DNA of 64,000 bases from Acidovorax sp. YS12 (GCA_021496925.1 CP053915.1:2294001-2358000); one strand, 5' to 3'; shown: positions 37,748 to 46,480, counted from the first letter of the stretch. The notes: generated by a model from the letters alone, not told the origin. Numbers and translations: made by a program.

Positions 37748-38416
37748 TCAGGGATTCCAGTGCAGGAAGTTGCGGTACAGCCGCAGGCCGTGGCCGGCGC
37801 TTTTCTCGGGGTGGAATTGCGTGGCGAAAATATTACCGCGTGCCACCGCCGCCGCAAAGCGGCCGCCGTAGTCGGACTCGCCCGCGCAGTGCGCGGCATC
37901 CAGCGGCCGGGCGTAGAAGCTGTGCACGAAGTAGAAGTACGCGCCGTCGGGAATGCCGTCCCACACCGGGTGCAGCACGCCGCCGTGCGGCACCGGGTGC
38001 ACGCGGTTCCAGCCCATTTGCGGCACCTTGTAGCGGCTGCCGTCGGGCTGCAGGCGCCCGGCGAGGTCGAAGCGGCACACCTGGCCGGGAATCAGGCCCA
38101 GGCCGGCCACGTCGCCCTCCTCGCTGTGGTCGAGCAGCATCTGCATGCCCACGCACACGCCGAACAGCGGCTTGGTGGCGGCGGCCTCCAGCACCGGCTC
38201 CAGCAGGCCGGATTCGCGCAGCTCGCGCATGCAGTCGGGCATGGCGCCCTGGCCCGGCAGCACCACGCGCTGGGCGGCGCGCACGGCCTCTGGCCGGGCC
38301 GTCACGACGACCTGCCAGCCCGAGCCCTCGGCGGCAGCCTGCACGGCCTGCGAGACCGAACGCAGGTTGCCCATGCCATAGTCCACCACCGCAACGGTTT
38401 TTGCTTCCATTTTCAT
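37748..38416 (-). CDS. hisH: Imidazole glycerol phosphate synthase, glutaminase subunit
   Basis: Class I glutamine amidotransferase that feeds ammonia to HisF. The 222-residue protein has the oxyanion-hole region 'YGMGNLRSV', the nucleophile cysteine in 'FGVCVGMQMLL' and the His-Glu pair in 'ATQFHPEKSAGHGL'. Two ATGs (38416 and 38410) are possible; both lie in or beside a repeat copy, so the ribosome site is poor. It follows hisB by 52 bases. Confidence 0.95.
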   Translation of the reverse strand: MKMEAKTVAVVDYGMGNLRSVSQAVQAAAEGSGWQVVVTARPEAVRAAQRVVLPGQGAMPDCMRELRESGLLEPVLEAAATKPLFGVCVGMQMLLDHSEEGDVAGLGLIPGQVCRFDLAGRLQPDGSRYKVPQMGWNRVHPVPHGGVLHPVWDGIPDGAYFYFVHSFYARPLDAAHCAGESDYGGRFAAAVARGNIFATQFHPEKSAGHGLRLYRNFLHWNP

Positions 38417-38458
38417 AGCTGCCAGCGCTTATTCAGTAAGCGTCAGAGGCACTTTTCA
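38408..38458. repeat. Intergenic repeat, copy 9, overlapping the hisH start
   Basis: 'CATTTTCATAGCTGCCAGCG', then a diverged right half. The ATG codons of hisH fall in the repeat core (CAGCTATGAAAATG on the minus strand). Confidence 0.6.
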
Positions 38459-38468
38459 TCAATGATTT

Positions 38469-39092
38469 CTACAACGAACCCTTGGTCGAGGGGACGACGC
38501 CCGCGCTGCGCGGGTCGAGCTCCAGCGCCGCGCGCAGCGCGCGTGCGAAGGCCTTGAACACCGTCTCGCACTGGTGGTGCGCGTTGATGCCCTTGAGGTT
38601 GTCGATGTGCAGCGTGACCCCCGCGTGGTTCACGAAGCCCTGGAAGAACTCGTAGGTGAGCTGGGTGTCGAAGCCGCCGATGCTCGCCGCCGTGAACGGA
38701 ATGTGCAGGTGCAGCCCCGGGCGGCCCGAGAAATCGACCACCACGCGCGACAGCGCTTCGTCCAGCGGCACGTAGGCGTGGCCGTAGCGGCGGATGCCCT
38801 TCTTGTCGCCCACGGCGCGCGCGAAAGCCTGGCCCAGGGTGATGCCCACGTCCTCCACGGTGTGGTGGCCGTCGATGTGCAGGTCGCCGTCGCAGCGCAC
38901 CTCCAGGTCGATCAGGCCGTGGCGCGCAATCTGGTCGAGCATGTGGTCGAAGAAGCCGATGCCGGTGTTGAGGCGGGCTTCGCCGCTGCCGTCGAGGTTG
39001 ACGCGCACGTGGATGCGGGTTTCGGCCGTGGTGCGGCTGACTTCGGCCGTGCGGGCCGTGGCGGCGGAGGGAACGAGTGCGGAAGACGTCAT
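38469..39092 (-). CDS. hisB: Imidazoleglycerol-phosphate dehydratase
   Basis: Mn-dependent dehydratase, a single-function HisB without the phosphatase domain. The 207-residue protein has 'GIGFFDHMLDQIARHGLIDL', 'IDGHHTVEDVGI' and 'GINAHHQCETVFKAFARAL', the histidine-rich metal sites. Its start overlaps the hisC stop (ATGA), so translation is coupled to hisC. Confidence 0.96.
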   Translation of the reverse strand: MTSSALVPSAATARTAEVSRTTAETRIHVRVNLDGSGEARLNTGIGFFDHMLDQIARHGLIDLEVRCDGDLHIDGHHTVEDVGITLGQAFARAVGDKKGIRRYGHAYVPLDEALSRVVVDFSGRPGLHLHIPFTAASIGGFDTQLTYEFFQGFVNHAGVTLHIDNLKGINAHHQCETVFKAFARALRAALELDPRSAGVVPSTKGSL

Positions 39093-40192
39093 AGGGAGGC
39101 CTGGAGCGCGGCGAGCATCTGGGCGTTGTCGGCGGCGCTGCCGACCGTCAGGCGCAGGCAGCCCGCCAGCAATGGGTGCATTGTAGAAACGTTCTTGACG
39201 AGGACCTTGCGGTTTTTCATGCCCTCGAAGGTGCGTGCGGCATCGGGCACGCGCAGCAGCACCATGTTGGCCTCGCTGTCCCACACCTTCAGCACGCCCG
39301 GCAGCGCGCGCAGCTGCGCCACCAGCCGGTCGCGCCCGGCACGCAGCTCGGCGGCCTGGGCGGCGAACACGTCGGCATGCTCCAGCGCGAACAGCGCGGC
39401 CTCGGCGTTGAGCACGCTCACGTTGTAGGGCGGGCGCACCTTGTCGATCTCCTGCACCAGCGCCGCCGGGCCGATGAGGTAGCCCAGGCGCACGCCAGCC
39501 AGGCCGAACTTGGAGAGCGTGCGCATCAGCAGCACGTGGCCGTGGCGCGCCGGCTCGGCGCGCATGCGGTCGAGCCAGGTGCGGCTGGCGAAGGGCTGGT
39601 ACGCCTCGTCGATGACCACGATGCCGCCCTGCGCGCCCGCCGCGTCGATGGTGCGCAGCACCGCCGCGTCGTCCCACAGCGTGGCCGTGGGGTTGTTCGG
39701 GTAGGCGATGTAGGTGATGGCCGGGCGGTGCCGCGCGATGGCGGCCTCCATCGCCGCCACGTCGAGCGCGAAATCGGGCGTCAGCGCCACGCCGGTGAAG
39801 CCCAGGCCCTGCAGCTGCGCGCTCATGCCGTACATGACGAAGCCCGGCAGCGGCGCCAGCACCTGCGCGCCGGGCCAGGCGCAGGCCAGGGCCACCAGGC
39901 TGATGAGCTCGTCCGAGCCGTTGCCCAGGACCAGCGCGCAGCCCTCGGGCATGTCCGCGTGCCGCGCCAGCGCGTCGCGCAGCACCTCGGTGCGCGGGCC
40001 CGGGTAGCGGTTCAGCGCCAGGGCGCCGAGGCGCTGGCCCAGCGCGGCCTGCAGCGCGGGCGGCAAGCCGAAGGGGTTCTCCATGGCGTCCATCTTCAGC
40101 AGGCCGTCGGCGGCCTGCACGGTGTAGGCGTGCATGGCGCGCACGTCGGCGCGGATGCGGGACAGGGCGGTTTCGGTCAGTGCGGCGGTCAT
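39089..40192 (-). CDS. hisC: Histidinol-phosphate aminotransferase
   Basis: PLP enzyme that converts imidazole acetol-phosphate to histidinol-phosphate. The 367-residue protein has 'MDAMENPFGLPP' (substrate contact), 'NGSDELISL', 'YIAYPNNPTATLW', 'IDEAYQPF' and the PLP lysine in 'RTLSKFGLAGVRLGY'. Its start codon overlaps the stop of the PIN toxin gene by ATGA, an odd link between a biosynthetic gene and a toxin-antitoxin pair. Confidence 0.95.
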   Translation of the reverse strand: MTAALTETALSRIRADVRAMHAYTVQAADGLLKMDAMENPFGLPPALQAALGQRLGALALNRYPGPRTEVLRDALARHADMPEGCALVLGNGSDELISLVALACAWPGAQVLAPLPGFVMYGMSAQLQGLGFTGVALTPDFALDVAAMEAAIARHRPAITYIAYPNNPTATLWDDAAVLRTIDAAGAQGGIVVIDEAYQPFASRTWLDRMRAEPARHGHVLLMRTLSKFGLAGVRLGYLIGPAALVQEIDKVRPPYNVSVLNAEAALFALEHADVFAAQAAELRAGRDRLVAQLRALPGVLKVWDSEANMVLLRVPDAARTFEGMKNRKVLVKNVSTMHPLLAGCLRLTVGSAADNAQMLAALQASL

Positions 40193-40635
40193 GGCTCGGT
40201 GGCCTCCCCACCGGGGGCCTGCAATGCGGGGTGGACGACCTGCACGCCGCCGAACGCCGCGCCGTGCGCCAGCGTGGTGGACAGCAGCAGCGCGCAGCCG
40301 CTGTGCTGGGCGGCGGCCAGCGCCAGGCAGTCGCCAAAGGCCAGCTGGTGGCGCGCCTCGATGGCCCAGGCCGTCTCCAGCGTGGCGGCGTCGGTCTGCC
40401 AGGGCGTCCAGGCGTGGTAGCGGCGGATGGCGGCGCGCGCATCGCCCTGCGGCATGGCGCCCTCGGGGCGGGTGGTCACGTCGTCGTAGAACTCGGCCAG
40501 CGCCTGCATGCTGGTGCAGCCGCTGCGCGTGCGCCACAGGTGGTCGAGCCAGGCGCAGAGGGCGCCTTGCAGGGCCGCATCGGCCCCGTCCTCGGCGGCG
40601 ATGAGCGCCGAGGTATCGACGAACACCGCGCTCAT
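40189..40635 (-). CDS. PIN-domain toxin (VapC-like)
   Basis: Predicted RNase toxin. The 148-residue protein has the PIN residues D7 (FVDTSALI), E48 (ALAEFYDDV) and D102 (FGDCLALAAA). Where most VapC proteins have a fourth acidic residue (LLSED), this one has T120-T121 (LLSTTLAHG), so activity may be weak or absent. It starts in ATGA overlap with the RHH antitoxin and ends in ATGA overlap with hisC. The organisation antitoxin-toxin is typical of type II modules. Confidence 0.83.
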   Translation of the reverse strand: MSAVFVDTSALIAAEDGADAALQGALCAWLDHLWRTRSGCTSMQALAEFYDDVTTRPEGAMPQGDARAAIRRYHAWTPWQTDAATLETAWAIEARHQLAFGDCLALAAAQHSGCALLLSTTLAHGAAFGGVQVVHPALQAPGGEATEP

Positions 40636-40883
40636 GCCGGCGCCTTGCGCGACAGCGCCGCGCCGCGCGGGCCGCCCCGGCCCGGGGCCTGTGCAGCGCC
40701 CGAGCGCCAGGTGCGCTCATCGGTGCGCCAGGCCAGGTAGGCGCGCTCGTAGGCATCCTCGCGGCGCTGCATCTCGGCCAGGAAATCGCCCACCATGCGC
40801 GACACGCTGGTGCCGCGGCGCGCGGCTTCGATGCGCGCCCATTCGAGCACGCCGTCGTCCACGGTGATGGTGAGGTTCTTCAT
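40632..40883 (-). CDS. Ribbon-helix-helix antitoxin
   Basis: The 83-residue protein opens 'MKNLTITVDDGVLEWARIEAARRGTSVSRMVGDFLAEMQRRED', a beta strand followed by two helices as in RHH (CopG/Arc) DNA-binding antitoxins, then a basic, disordered tail that would bind the toxin. Two perfect palindromes lie directly upstream and probably are its operators. It heads a translationally coupled string: antitoxin, toxin, hisC, hisB. Confidence 0.83.
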   Translation of the reverse strand: MKNLTITVDDGVLEWARIEAARRGTSVSRMVGDFLAEMQRREDAYERAYLAWRTDERTWRSGAAQAPGRGGPRGAALSRKAPA

Positions 40884-40896
40884 GCCGGGCAGTTTA

Positions 40897-40927
40897 CACG
40901 AAGTTCGTGCAACACGAAATTCGTGTT
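40897..40927. promoter_or_regulatory. Two adjacent palindromic operators
   Basis: CACGAA-G-TTCGTG (40897-40909) and AACACGAA-A-TTCGTGTT (40911-40927) are both perfect and share the half-site CACGAA. Their centres are 16 bases apart, and the first begins 14 bases before the antitoxin ATG. This is the expected layout of RHH antitoxin sites. They also lie upstream of the divergent serine hydrolase at 41005. Confidence 0.75.
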
Positions 40928-41004
40928 ACGGACAACATCACGGATTTCCCATCCCCACCGGCCGGGGCCTGATACTGGCAGCCCTTTTGGACACAGGAGT
41001 TTCC

Positions 41005-42534
41005 ATGCCCGCTTCGCTCACACGCCGCCAGGCGCTCACCCACACCCTGGCCCTGGGTGGCGGCCTGGCGCTGCCTTTCGGCGCCAGCGCCGCCGCCACG
41101 GCCCGGAACCGGATCCTGCAAGCCGCGCGCCAACTGCCCGCGCTGGCCCGGCAACTGCAGCGCGCTACCGGCGTTCCGGGCCTGGCCTGGGCCGTGGTGC
41201 ATGGCGGCCAGACCCTTGCCGCCCAGGGTCTGGGCGTGCGCCGCCTGGACCACCCTGGCAGCGTGGATGCCGACACGGTGTTCCAGCTCGCCTCGCTGTC
41301 CAAGCCGCTGGGCGCCACGGTGGTGGCGCGCCAGGTGAGCCTGGGGCGGGTCGGCTGGGACAGCCGCATGCGCGACCTGCTGCCCTGGTTCGCCCTGTCG
41401 GACGCACAGGCCACGCAGCGCCTCACCGTGGGCGACCTCTACGCCCACCGCAGCGGCCTGCCCGACCACGCCGGCGACAAACTGCAGGAGCTGGGCTACG
41501 ACGCGTTCGAGGTGATGCGGCGGCTGCACCTGCTGCGCACGGCGCCGCTGGGAAGCGCGTACGCCTACACCAACATGGGCCTGACGGCCGCGGCCCAGGG
41601 CGTGGCGCAGGCCGCCGGGCAGGACTGGGCCGGCCTGTCGCGCACCAGCCTGTATGCGCCCCTGGGCATGGGGCGCACCACCTCGGTCTACGAGGAATTC
41701 GCCGCGCAGCACAACCGCGCCTGGGGCCACGTGCGCGCACCCGGCGGCGGCTGGGCGGCGGGCCAGCCCTTCAACGCCAATGCGCAATCGCCCGCCGGCG
41801 GCGCCAGCTCCAGCGTGCGCGACATGGCGCGCTGGCTCGCACTGCTGCTGGCGCAGGGCCGCTGGCAGGGCCGCAACCTGATCGCCACGACGGCGCTGCA
41901 GCCCCTGTGGAAGCCGCAGGCCCCGGGCGGGCACTACGGCTACGGCTTCAACCTCGGCACCACCGAGGCGGGGCTGGAGTTCACCGGCCACTCGGGCGCC
42001 TTCATGCTGGGCGCGGCCACGTCCTTCACGCTGGTGCCGGCGCTGGACGCCGCCATCGTGGTGCTGACCAACGGCATCCCCATCGGCGTGCCGGAGACGC
42101 TGTGCCGCCAGTTCGTGGACCTGGCGGCCGAGGGCCGCCTCACGCAGGACTGGTGGCCGCGCTACAGCCAGGCCATCGCCCCGCTGATGGCGCCCGAAGG
42201 CCGCCTGCTGGGCCAGCAGCCCCCGGCCATGCCCGCGCCCGCCGGGACGCTGGCGCGCTACACGGGCCGCTACCACAACGCCTACTACGGCACGCTGGAG
42301 GTGGAACAGGCGCAGGACGGGCTGCAGCTCACCCTGGGCCCGGTGCGCCAGCACTACCGGCTGCGCCATTGGGACGGCCCGCGGTTCAGCTTCGCCCCGG
42401 CGCTGGAAAGCGCGCCGCCCGGCAGCCTGTCGCAGGCCACCTTCACGCTGGCGCCGGACGGCGCGGCCCCGGCGCAGCGCCTGTGGCTGGAGTACTACGA
42501 CGACGAAGGCTGGGGCACCTTCGAGCGGATTTAG
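41005..42534 (+). CDS. Tat-exported serine hydrolase (class C beta-lactamase fold)
   Basis: Predicted periplasmic esterase or peptidase of the beta-lactamase/PBP-like family. The 509-residue precursor has a twin-arginine signal (LTRRQALTHTLALGG...ASA), the nucleophile motif S97-L-S-K100, the tyrosine motif Y188-T-N190, and 'GHSG' in place of KTG. The last 110 residues form a beta-rich domain of the DUF3471 type that is common in such hydrolases. CAGGAG precedes the ATG at 41005. Substrate unknown; sequence alone does not support calling it AmpC. Confidence 0.85.
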   Translation: MPASLTRRQALTHTLALGGGLALPFGASAAATARNRILQAARQLPALARQLQRATGVPGLAWAVVHGGQTLAAQGLGVRRLDHPGSVDADTVFQLASLSKPLGATVVARQVSLGRVGWDSRMRDLLPWFALSDAQATQRLTVGDLYAHRSGLPDHAGDKLQELGYDAFEVMRRLHLLRTAPLGSAYAYTNMGLTAAAQGVAQAAGQDWAGLSRTSLYAPLGMGRTTSVYEEFAAQHNRAWGHVRAPGGGWAAGQPFNANAQSPAGGASSSVRDMARWLALLLAQGRWQGRNLIATTALQPLWKPQAPGGHYGYGFNLGTTEAGLEFTGHSGAFMLGAATSFTLVPALDAAIVVLTNGIPIGVPETLCRQFVDLAAEGRLTQDWWPRYSQAIAPLMAPEGRLLGQQPPAMPAPAGTLARYTGRYHNAYYGTLEVEQAQDGLQLTLGPVRQHYRLRHWDGPRFSFAPALESAPPGSLSQATFTLAPDGAAPAQRLWLEYYDDEGWGTFERI

Positions 42535-42540
42535 GCAACG

Positions 42541-42598
42541 AATCGGCCCCTAGCCCTTTCCTGGAAAGCGCTGGCAGCTATCAAACACGGAGCAAAAA
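42541..42598. repeat. Intergenic repeat, copy 10
   Basis: 'AATCGGCCCCTAGCCCTTTCC', then 'AAAGCGCTGGCAGCTATCAA' and 'CACGGAGC'. Lies between the convergent serine hydrolase and MocR-family genes. Confidence 0.7.
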
Positions 42599-44032
42599 TC
42601 ACCCCTGCGCGGCCAGCTCGCCCACGCGGCGCAGCGCGTCCAGGTGCTGCGCCGTCCAGTCGCCGCCCAGCCCCAGGCGCAGGCCGTTGCGAAAGCGCCC
42701 GGTGGTGCTGAACACCGTGCCCGGCGCCACCAGGATGCCTTCGGCCAGGCAGGCTTCGTGCAGTTGCACGGCGTCGCGCCCGCGCGGCAGCTCCAGCCAC
42801 AACAGCAGGCCGCCGGGCGGGTCGCTCACGCGCGTGCCCGGCGGGAAGTGCCGCGCGATGACGCCGCGCGCCGCCTCGATGCGCGCGCCCGCCTGCGCGC
42901 GCAATTGGCGCATCGCCGCCGCGTGCCCGGCCTGGGTGATGAGGTCGGCCAGCGCCAGCTCCAGCACGGCCGACTGGCCGCCCGACTGCGCGTCCTTGAT
43001 GCCGTGCACCGCCTGCGTCCAGCGCCCGGCCTCGACCCAGCCCAGGCGCAGGCCCGGCGCCAGCGTCTTGGAAAACGAGTGGCACAGCATGACGTGGCCG
43101 CTGGCGTCGAAGGACTTGACGCTGCGGCGCAGCTCGTCCGGCCCGGCCAGGTCGTTATAGATCGCGTCCTCGATCACCGCCAGGCCGTGGCGCTGCGCCA
43201 TCTGCGCCAGGCGCCGGCGCTCGGGGAGCGGCATGCTGGCGCCCAGCGGGTTGCTCAGCGTGGGCACCACCAGCAGCGCCTTCACGGGCTGGGTGTCGAG
43301 CGCCAGCTGCAGCGCGTCGAGCGACAGGCCGTGGCGCGGGTGGGTGGGGATCTCGAGCGCGCGCAGGTGCAGGCTTTGCAGCACCTCCAGGAACGAGAAA
43401 TGCGTGGGCGACTCCAGCGCCACCACGTCGCCCGGCTGCGTCACTGCGCGCAGGCACAGGGCCACGCTGTCCATGCAGCCGCTGGTGACGATGACGTTCG
43501 CCGGGTCCAGCGTACAGCCCAGCCCGACGGCGTAGCGCGCGATGGCGCGGCGCGTTTCCTCCTGCCCGGTGAACGAGGGGTAGGTGCACAGCAGGTGGCG
43601 GTGGCGCTGCACGGCGCGCGTGACGGCGCGGCGCACGCGGTCGGGGTTGAGCATCTCGGGCCCGGGCGTGCCGCTGCTGAACGACACCAGGCCGGGCGGC
43701 TGCGCGTGCCCCAGGATGCGCTGGCCCAGCCAGTCCACCGACACCGCGCGCGGACGCTGGCGCGGGCGCGATGCCGCGGGTTCCGCGGGCTCGGGCAGCG
43801 CCGCCGCGCGCGGCGCCACGAAGAAGCCCGAGCGCGGCCGCGCGACCACCAGGCGCGCGTCCTCCAGCCAGTGGAAGGCCTGTACCACCGTGCTCTGGGC
43901 CACGCCATGCTGGCGCGCCAGGGCGCGCACCGAGGGCAGTTTCTCGCCGCGCGCCAGGGTGCCGTTGCGCACGAGTTCGGCCAGTTGGCCGGCGATCTGC
44001 TGGTACAGGGGCGGGGCTTCGTCGATGGGCAT
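42599..44032 (-). CDS. MocR-family transcriptional regulator (GntR HTH + aminotransferase-like domain)
   Basis: PLP-binding regulator. The 477-residue protein has an N-terminal GntR winged helix (residues about 8-75, 'GEKLPSVRALARQHGVAQSTVVQAF'), a linker, and a fold-type I aminotransferase domain with the PLP lysine in 'CHSFSKTLAPGLRLGW' and 'VVPTLSNPLGASM'. MocR proteins sense PLP or amino-compounds and usually control a divergent gene. Here the divergent gene encodes a DUF2917 protein and the gap carries four matching half-sites. Confidence 0.9.
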   Translation of the reverse strand: MPIDEAPPLYQQIAGQLAELVRNGTLARGEKLPSVRALARQHGVAQSTVVQAFHWLEDARLVVARPRSGFFVAPRAAALPEPAEPAASRPRQRPRAVSVDWLGQRILGHAQPPGLVSFSSGTPGPEMLNPDRVRRAVTRAVQRHRHLLCTYPSFTGQEETRRAIARYAVGLGCTLDPANVIVTSGCMDSVALCLRAVTQPGDVVALESPTHFSFLEVLQSLHLRALEIPTHPRHGLSLDALQLALDTQPVKALLVVPTLSNPLGASMPLPERRRLAQMAQRHGLAVIEDAIYNDLAGPDELRRSVKSFDASGHVMLCHSFSKTLAPGLRLGWVEAGRWTQAVHGIKDAQSGGQSAVLELALADLITQAGHAAAMRQLRAQAGARIEAARGVIARHFPPGTRVSDPPGGLLLWLELPRGRDAVQLHEACLAEGILVAPGTVFSTTGRFRNGLRLGLGGDWTAQHLDALRRVGELAAQG

Positions 44033-44041
44033 GCGCGCATT

Positions 44042-44123
44042 CTGTACTGCCCCGCTGCCGCACAGGCAGTACAGACAGGCGCCATGCCAGCCAGTACAGC
44101 CCCCATGCACGCCCAGGCTGTAC
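44042..44123. promoter_or_regulatory. Four evenly spaced CTGTAC half-sites between MocR and DUF2917 genes
   Basis: CTGTAC at 44042-44047 and 44118-44123, and its complement GTACAG at 44069-44074 and 44094-44099. The GTAC cores are 25, 25 and 26 bases apart. The outer two point one way and the inner two the other. This is a likely operator array for the MocR protein, controlling itself and the DUF2917 gene. Confidence 0.55.
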
Positions 44124-44185
44124 GGCCCCAGGTGGCGCGCGCCTGCGGCTGGCGCGCATGCCGTGGCGCCCGCACAGTGCAAGCC

Positions 44186-44467
44186 ATGGCATACACCGCA
44201 CTCCTCCTCCCTCCAGCCCCCCGTTCCACGCCCTGGCAGCAGACCGCGCTGGCGCCCCGCCAGCCGGTGCAGACGCTGGCCGTGCGCCGGGGCGAAACCG
44301 CCCTGGTCGAGGCCACGCAGGGCCGCATCTGGCTGACCCGCGACGGCCAGCCGCAGGACCACATCCTGGAGGCCGGGCAGCGCCTGGCGTTCACCGGCCC
44401 GGCGCGGCTGCGCGTCAGCGCCGAGGACGGCGGTGCGCAGCTGCGCTGGGCCAGGGTGCGGGCTTAG
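44186..44467 (+). CDS. DUF2917 protein
   Basis: The 93-residue protein of unknown function has the 'VRRGETALVEATQGRIWLTRDGQPQDHILEAGQRLAF' core, a small cupin-like beta fold typical of DUF2917. There is no signal or membrane segment. It diverges from the MocR regulator, a pairing that suggests direct control. Its stop TAG overlaps the convergent hisD stop TAA (both within 44464-44467). Confidence 0.75.
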   Translation: MAYTALLLPPAPRSTPWQQTALAPRQPVQTLAVRRGETALVEATQGRIWLTRDGQPQDHILEAGQRLAFTGPARLRVSAEDGGAQLRWARVRA

Positions 44468-45837
44468 CCCTCCTGCTGGAGCCGCATCTCGGCCGCGCGG
44501 GCGTGGCCCTGCAGGCCCTCGCCGTGGGCCAGCACGCTGGCGATCTCGCCCAGCGCCTGCGCGCCCTGGGCGCTCACCTCGATGAGGCTGCTGCGCTTCT
44601 GGAAGTCGTACACGCCCAGCGGCGAGGAAAAGCGCGCCGTGCCGCTGGTGGGCAGCACATGGTTCGGGCCGGCGCAGTAGTCGCCCAGGCTCTCGCTGGT
44701 GTAGGCGCCGAGGAAGATGGCACCCGCGTGCTTCAGCAGCGGCTCCCAGCGGTGCGGGTCGTTGCTGCTCACCTCCAGGTGCTCGGGGGCGATGCGGTTC
44801 GAGATGGCGCAGGCTTCTTCCATGCTGCGCGTGTGGATCAGCGCGCCGCGCCCGCTCAGGCTCTTGGCGATGATCGCGGCGCGCGGCATCTCGGGCAGCA
44901 GGCGGTCGATGGCGGCCTGCACGGCGTCGATGTAGGCGGCGTCCGGGCACAGCAGGATGCTTTGCGCCAGTTCGTCGTGCTCGGCCTGGCTGAACAGGTC
45001 CATGGCCACCCAGTCGGGCGGCGTGCTGCCGTCGGCCAACACCAGGATTTCGCTCGGCCCGGCAATCATGTCGATGCCCACCAGGCCGAACACATGCTTC
45101 TTGGCGCTGGCCACGTAGGCATTGCCGGGGCCGGTGATCTTGTCCACCTTCGGCACCGTGGCCGTGCCGTAGGCCAGCGCGGCCACCGCCTGCGCGCCGC
45201 CGATGGTGAAGGCGCGCGTGACGCCGGCCACGTAGGCGGCGGCGAGCACCAGCTCGTTGCGCTCACCGCGCGTCGCCGTGGCGGCGCCGGTGCCGCCCGT
45301 GGCCACGCTGCCGCGCACGGGCGTGGGCACGGCCATGATGATTTCCTGCACGCCCGCCACGTGCGCGGGGATGGCGTTCATGAGCAGGCTCGACGGGTAC
45401 GCGGCCTTGCCGCCGGGCACGTAGATGCCCACGCGGTCCAGCGGTGTGACCTTCTGGCCCAGCAGCGTGCCGTCCTCGTCGCGGTAGCTCCAGCTCTCGC
45501 CGCTGGCGCGCTTTTGCGCCTCGTGGTACTTGCGCACGCGGTCAGCGGCCGCCTGCAGCGCGCTGCGCTGGGCGGCGGGGATGGCGTCGAACGCGGCCTT
45601 GAAGTCGGCCTGGGTCAGTTCCAGCGCCACCATGTCGGGGGCCGAGAGGCCGTCGAAGCGGGCGGTGTATTCCAGCACCGCGGCGTCGCCGCGCTGCCGC
45701 ACGTCGGCCAGGATGCCGGCCACGCGCTGCTCGATAGCGGCATCGGTGTCGGCCGACCAGTGCAGGCGCTGCGCGAAATCTTGCTCGAAAGTGGCGCTAG
45801 ACGTTGACAGGCGTTCGGGAGTAGCTACAAAAGTCAT
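44464..45837 (-). CDS. hisD: Histidinol dehydrogenase
   Basis: Zinc-dependent four-electron oxidation of histidinol to histidine. The 457-residue protein has 'VGIYVPGGKAAYPSSLLMNAIPA', 'GPGNAYVASAKKHVFGLVGIDMIAGPSE' and the catalytic 'NRIAPEHLEV' and 'GPNHVLPTSGTARF'. Five bases after hisG. In relatives hisC follows directly; here 4.3 kb of other genes intervene. Confidence 0.96.
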   Translation of the reverse strand: MTFVATPERLSTSSATFEQDFAQRLHWSADTDAAIEQRVAGILADVRQRGDAAVLEYTARFDGLSAPDMVALELTQADFKAAFDAIPAAQRSALQAAADRVRKYHEAQKRASGESWSYRDEDGTLLGQKVTPLDRVGIYVPGGKAAYPSSLLMNAIPAHVAGVQEIIMAVPTPVRGSVATGGTGAATATRGERNELVLAAAYVAGVTRAFTIGGAQAVAALAYGTATVPKVDKITGPGNAYVASAKKHVFGLVGIDMIAGPSEILVLADGSTPPDWVAMDLFSQAEHDELAQSILLCPDAAYIDAVQAAIDRLLPEMPRAAIIAKSLSGRGALIHTRSMEEACAISNRIAPEHLEVSSNDPHRWEPLLKHAGAIFLGAYTSESLGDYCAGPNHVLPTSGTARFSSPLGVYDFQKRSSLIEVSAQGAQALGEIASVLAHGEGLQGHARAAEMRLQQEG

Positions 45838-45842
45838 AGTCC

Positions 45843-46480
45843 TCAATCCTGGGGTATGGCTGACGCGAAGACATCGATGATGCGCTTGAGCGGCGCCTGC
45901 TTGAGCTTGAGCGCGGCCTGGTTGACCACCAGGTGCGAGCTGATGTCCATGATGCGCTCGACTTCCACCAGGTGGTTGGCCTTGAGCGTGTTGCCGGTCG
46001 AGACCAGATCGACGATGGCGTCGGCCAGCCCGGTGAGCGGCGCCAGCTCCATGGAGCCGTAGAGCTTGATCATGTCCACGTGTACGCCCTTGGTGGCGAA
46101 GAAGTCGCGCGCGATGCTGGTGTACTTGGTGGCCACGCGCAGGCGCCCGCCCTGGCGCACGGCCTGCTGGTAGTCGAAGTCGGCGCGCACGGCCACGCTC
46201 ACGCGGCACTTGGCGATCTGCAGGTCCAGCGGCTGGTACAGGCCCTGGGCGCCGTGCTCGATCAGCGTGTCCTTGCCGGTCACGCCCAGGTCGGCGCCGC
46301 CGTACTGCACGTAGGTGGGCACGTCGGTGGCGCGCACCAGCACCACGCGCACGCCGGGCTGGTTGGTCGGCAGGATGAGCTTGCGCGACTTTTCCGGGTC
46401 TTCCAGCACCTCGATGCCGGCGGCGGCCAGCAGCGGCAGGGTCTCGTCGAAGATGCGGCCTTTGGAGAGGGCGAGGGTGA

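Noticed and set aside
41005..42534. AmpC beta-lactamase
   Set aside because: It has the SxxK and YxN motifs, but a GHSG instead of KTG and an extra C-terminal domain; it fits the general serine hydrolase family better.
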